Origin: Planctomycetota bacterium
GTDB lineage: Bacteria > Planctomycetota > Planctomycetia > Pirellulales > Pirellulaceae
Reading direction: 5' to 3'
Length of the DNA: 34,908 nt
NCBI GenBank assembly: GCA_027622275.1
Contig: JAQBZB010000064.1
Span: 1 to 34,908, forward strand
In this document: piece by piece, positions 32,960 to 34,908 of the stretch
How the letters are laid out: the number at the start of each line of letters is the position of its first letter
Position numbering within the stretch: position 1 is the first letter of the stretch
Translations under genes and position numbers: made by a program
The notes under the pieces: generated by a model
Database searches by the model: none
Told to the model about the DNA's origin: nothing
Seen by the model: only the letters and a program-made list of their open reading frames with translations

Positions 32960-32997
32960 AAAGGACTTACGACGAACGGTCGTGAGTCCTTTCTTTT
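32960..32997 (+). terminator. rho-independent terminator after tRNA-Leu
   Basis: AAAGGACTTACGAC (32960-32973) pairs with GTCGTGAGTCCTTT (32979-32992), with one T-G wobble, around a 5-nt loop; CTTTTT follows. The tRNA is therefore likely a single-gene transcript. Confidence 0.88.
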
Positions 32998-33124
32998 TGT
33001 CGGACAAGGATCAGTGGCAGATCAGTGGCTCCGTTGACTTCGCGTTGCTCTTGCATCGCTGGTTGAAACCGAGCGGCGGCACCTAGCCTAAATGGTGCGT
33101 CGCGCAGCTACTGGAGGCCGACAA

Positions 33125-34363
33125 ATGGCATGGTTACAAGCAGATCCGTCCGGGAACTATCACGTCAGTTTTCGCTTTGGCGGAAAGAAATTCAAGCGAT
33201 CACTGCGCACGAAGGACGCAGCCAGCGCCGAGGGTCGCCGACTGCGGCTCGAAGAAAACATCCGGCTTGTTGAGAGCGGAAGGTTGGCCATCCCGTCAGA
33301 AGCCGATGTTCCAACGTTTCTCCTTTCGGACGGAAAACTCAACAGCAAGGTCGTCATTGCAACCCCGTTGACGCTTGATCCGCTCTTTGACGCTTACTTT
33401 GAAGCTATCTCGGCGGGGAGCCTTGAAGAAAGCACAGTCCGCTGTCAGCAGATCCATCGGAGGCACGTCGAAAAGCACTTCGGAGCCTCTTTCCCGGTGC
33501 AGAGGATCTCGCTCGATGATCTCCAAAGTTACGTCACTAGCCGATCGAGACAGAAAGGCTTGCGAGGACGCAACGTCGGTGGAAACACGATCGGCAAAGA
33601 AATCGAGACGTTCCGTGCGGCCTGGAATTGGGGTGTTGATGCCGCCAAACTGCAGGGCGAGTTTCCAAAGAAGGGGTTGCGCTTACCCAAGCAAATCGAG
33701 ATGCGTACATTCCAGACGTGGGAAGAAATCGAACGGCAGATCGAGCAAGGCAATCTTACTGACGCCGAACATGCCGATCTGTGGGACTGCCTCTTCCTGA
33801 CACTTGATGAAATTGGCGAGCTTCTCAAACACGTCAAGGAAACTGCTCGTCAGCCATTCATCTACCCCATGTTCGTGATGGCTGCTCACACGGGAGCGCG
33901 GCGAAGCGAGTTGATTCGGTCCCAGATCGCGGACTTCAACGGGGACACCGTGACGATTCGTGAGCGGAAACGCGTGCGAGGCAAACAATCAATGAGACGT
34001 GTCCCACTTTCAATCGAACTCCGCCAGGTGATGGACCAGTGGTTCGCGAACCATCCAGGCGGAGCGTTCACGTTCTCCCAGGTTGATGTTGTACGGAGCA
34101 AGAAGCACGGGAAAGGTCCACGTCCCGTGACCCGCGACGAAGCCCATGACCACTTCAAACGTCCCCTTGCTGGAAGCAAGTGGGAGAACGTCAAGGGCTG
34201 GCACTGTTTCCGGCATTCGTTCTGCAGCAACTGTGCAATGAAGGGGATCGATCAACGCATTATCGATGCCTGGGTGGGCCACACGACCGCGGAAATGCGG
34301 CGTCGCTACCGGCATCTGTTCCCGAACTCGGAGAAGCAGGCGATGAGCTTGGTGTTCGGGTAA
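33125..34363 (+). CDS. tyrosine recombinase / phage-type integrase
   Basis: The product is 412 residues. ATG 33125 has GGAGG 7 nt upstream (33113-33117); the in-frame start at 33092 does not. An N-terminal arm-binding domain (SGNYHVSFRFGGKKFKRSLR) and a core SAM-like domain precede the catalytic domain. Motifs: Arg in AAHTGARRSELIR, HxxR in WHCFRHSFC, the second His in WVGHTTAEMRRRYRHL, and a Tyr in RRRY as nucleophile. It lies 178 nt downstream of tRNA-Leu and points away from it, the common layout at one end of a tRNA-integrated island. An att site probably overlaps the tRNA 3' end; the far copy would lie outside the window. It appears intact. Confidence 0.9.
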   Translation: MAWLQADPSGNYHVSFRFGGKKFKRSLRTKDAASAEGRRLRLEENIRLVESGRLAIPSEADVPTFLLSDGKLNSKVVIATPLTLDPLFDAYFEAISAGSLEESTVRCQQIHRRHVEKHFGASFPVQRISLDDLQSYVTSRSRQKGLRGRNVGGNTIGKEIETFRAAWNWGVDAAKLQGEFPKKGLRLPKQIEMRTFQTWEEIERQIEQGNLTDAEHADLWDCLFLTLDEIGELLKHVKETARQPFIYPMFVMAAHTGARRSELIRSQIADFNGDTVTIRERKRVRGKQSMRRVPLSIELRQVMDQWFANHPGGAFTFSQVDVVRSKKHGKGPRPVTRDEAHDHFKRPLAGSKWENVKGWHCFRHSFCSNCAMKGIDQRIIDAWVGHTTAEMRRRYRHLFPNSEKQAMSLVFG

Positions 34364-34573
34364 CTGTGTCGGCGATAGGGTCCCCTGGTGAGACTCGGAA
34401 AACTCCCAGACTCCCGGCGAGACGTGGGGAAGCGGTTAACGGATTTTGGGAGCACGGGCACCCAAAAACAACGGGTAACTCATATGGGAAACCTCGCGTC
34501 GAGAGGGGCATCGCGAGGATTGTCACGGCACAGCGCGCGGGAAGGCCGATCGCTTGTAATTCGTTGCCCTCGA

Positions 34574-34908
34574 TTACGTATGGTCTCCATCAATATCGTC
34601 GTCGGTGCCAGGGTCGCTGGCGATCGCTGGAGTGGAGTCCAAAGCCTTGACGCAGAAGTCGAAGGTGGCGTTGAGTTGGCGAACCACGGAGTTGGATTCG
34701 TCGAGTGAGTAGACGGCTAGAATGGATCTCGCCCGAGTCATCGCGACGTACAAATTATTCGCCAAGATCTGATTGTCACTTGTCACGTAATGGTCGGCGC
34801 AAGGGATCAGTACAACTTCCGCCTCGTAGCCCTTGAAGGAAGTAACAGTTTAGTCCATTCGCCATTGGCGAGGATGTCACGTCCAGCAGGGTGAAGTCGG
34901 GTTGGAAG
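34574..34908 (-). pseudogene. 3' part of a UvrD/Rep-like helicase gene, with an in-frame stop
   Basis: The minus strand reads TVTSFKGYEAEVVLIPCADH and NNLYVAMTRARSILAVYS, matching motifs V and VI of superfamily-1 helicases (FKGxEAxVVLI, YVAMTRA), then an acidic tail (STPAIASDPGTDDDIDGD) to the stop. Just upstream of TVTSFKG the frame meets TAA; a neighbouring frame reads GRDILANGEW. Loss of one base in the T-run at 34849-34851 (A-run on the coding strand) would explain it. The 5' part lies beyond the right edge. It could be cargo of the element that the integrase defines, or part of a larger defence-type ATPase. Confidence 0.7.

Overview
The window looks like chromosomal DNA of a planctomycete, probably of the Pirellulaceae or a near relative. 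The evidence is a combination of genes rather than one marker: an ECF sigma factor coupled to a giant Hanks-type kinase, a DUF1501 protein with a twin-arginine signal, a prenyltransferase/squalene-oxidase-repeat protein with a CxxCH motif, kinase/WD40 remnants, FHA-kinase genes, DUF3299 proteins and many small intergenic palindromes. Everything was read by eye; no database search was run.

Left region (1-8000). A short tail-anchored protein, an ECF sigma factor and a 2059-residue kinase / STAND-type NTPase / solenoid / formylglycine-generating-enzyme-fold protein form one transcription unit, with an ATGA overlap between sigma factor and kinase. The last codons of the giant gene look like the variable repeat of a diversity-generating retroelement (DGR): 23 of 26 consecutive codons end in C or T inside a C-type-lectin fold. 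A truncated Avd-like gene follows with a strong ribosome-binding site, but no reverse transcriptase or template repeat is present. I read this as an orphan, probably frozen or trans-served, DGR target in a conflict- or signalling-type receptor. It is the most unusual item in the window.

Middle region (8000-18800). These are ordinary genes: YgfZ and a LarA-like protein; a LolA-like/thioredoxin-fold exported protein; an HPt protein; a secreted Cys/Lys/Gly-repeat protein with a clear terminator; an enolase-superfamily enzyme; a DUF1501 protein; and a coupled pair made of a glycosidase-like protein and a squalene-cyclase-fold protein.

Decayed region (18850-24300). A second sigma-factor/kinase module is broken: the sigma gene has an internal deletion with frameshift, and the kinase has lost its kinase domain but keeps WD40 blades. 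Its 3' tail is duplicated 1.2 kb downstream. Four REPIN-like elements (paired inverted palindromes) lie among these pieces, with a DUF3368 PIN toxin, a DUF433/DUF5615 toxin-antitoxin pair whose toxin is frameshifted twice, and a frameshifted FHA-pseudokinase.

Right region (24300-34908). It holds a long hairpin element, a hydroxyacid dehydrogenase, a row of five mini-hairpins beside a transposase remnant, and then a minus-strand ABC exporter-type operon with two DUF3299 proteins and a His-rich permease loop, resembling known zinc-responsive ABC operons. A tRNA-Leu(UAG) with a tyrosine integrase just downstream probably marks the edge of an integrated element that runs off the right end, where a helicase fragment begins.
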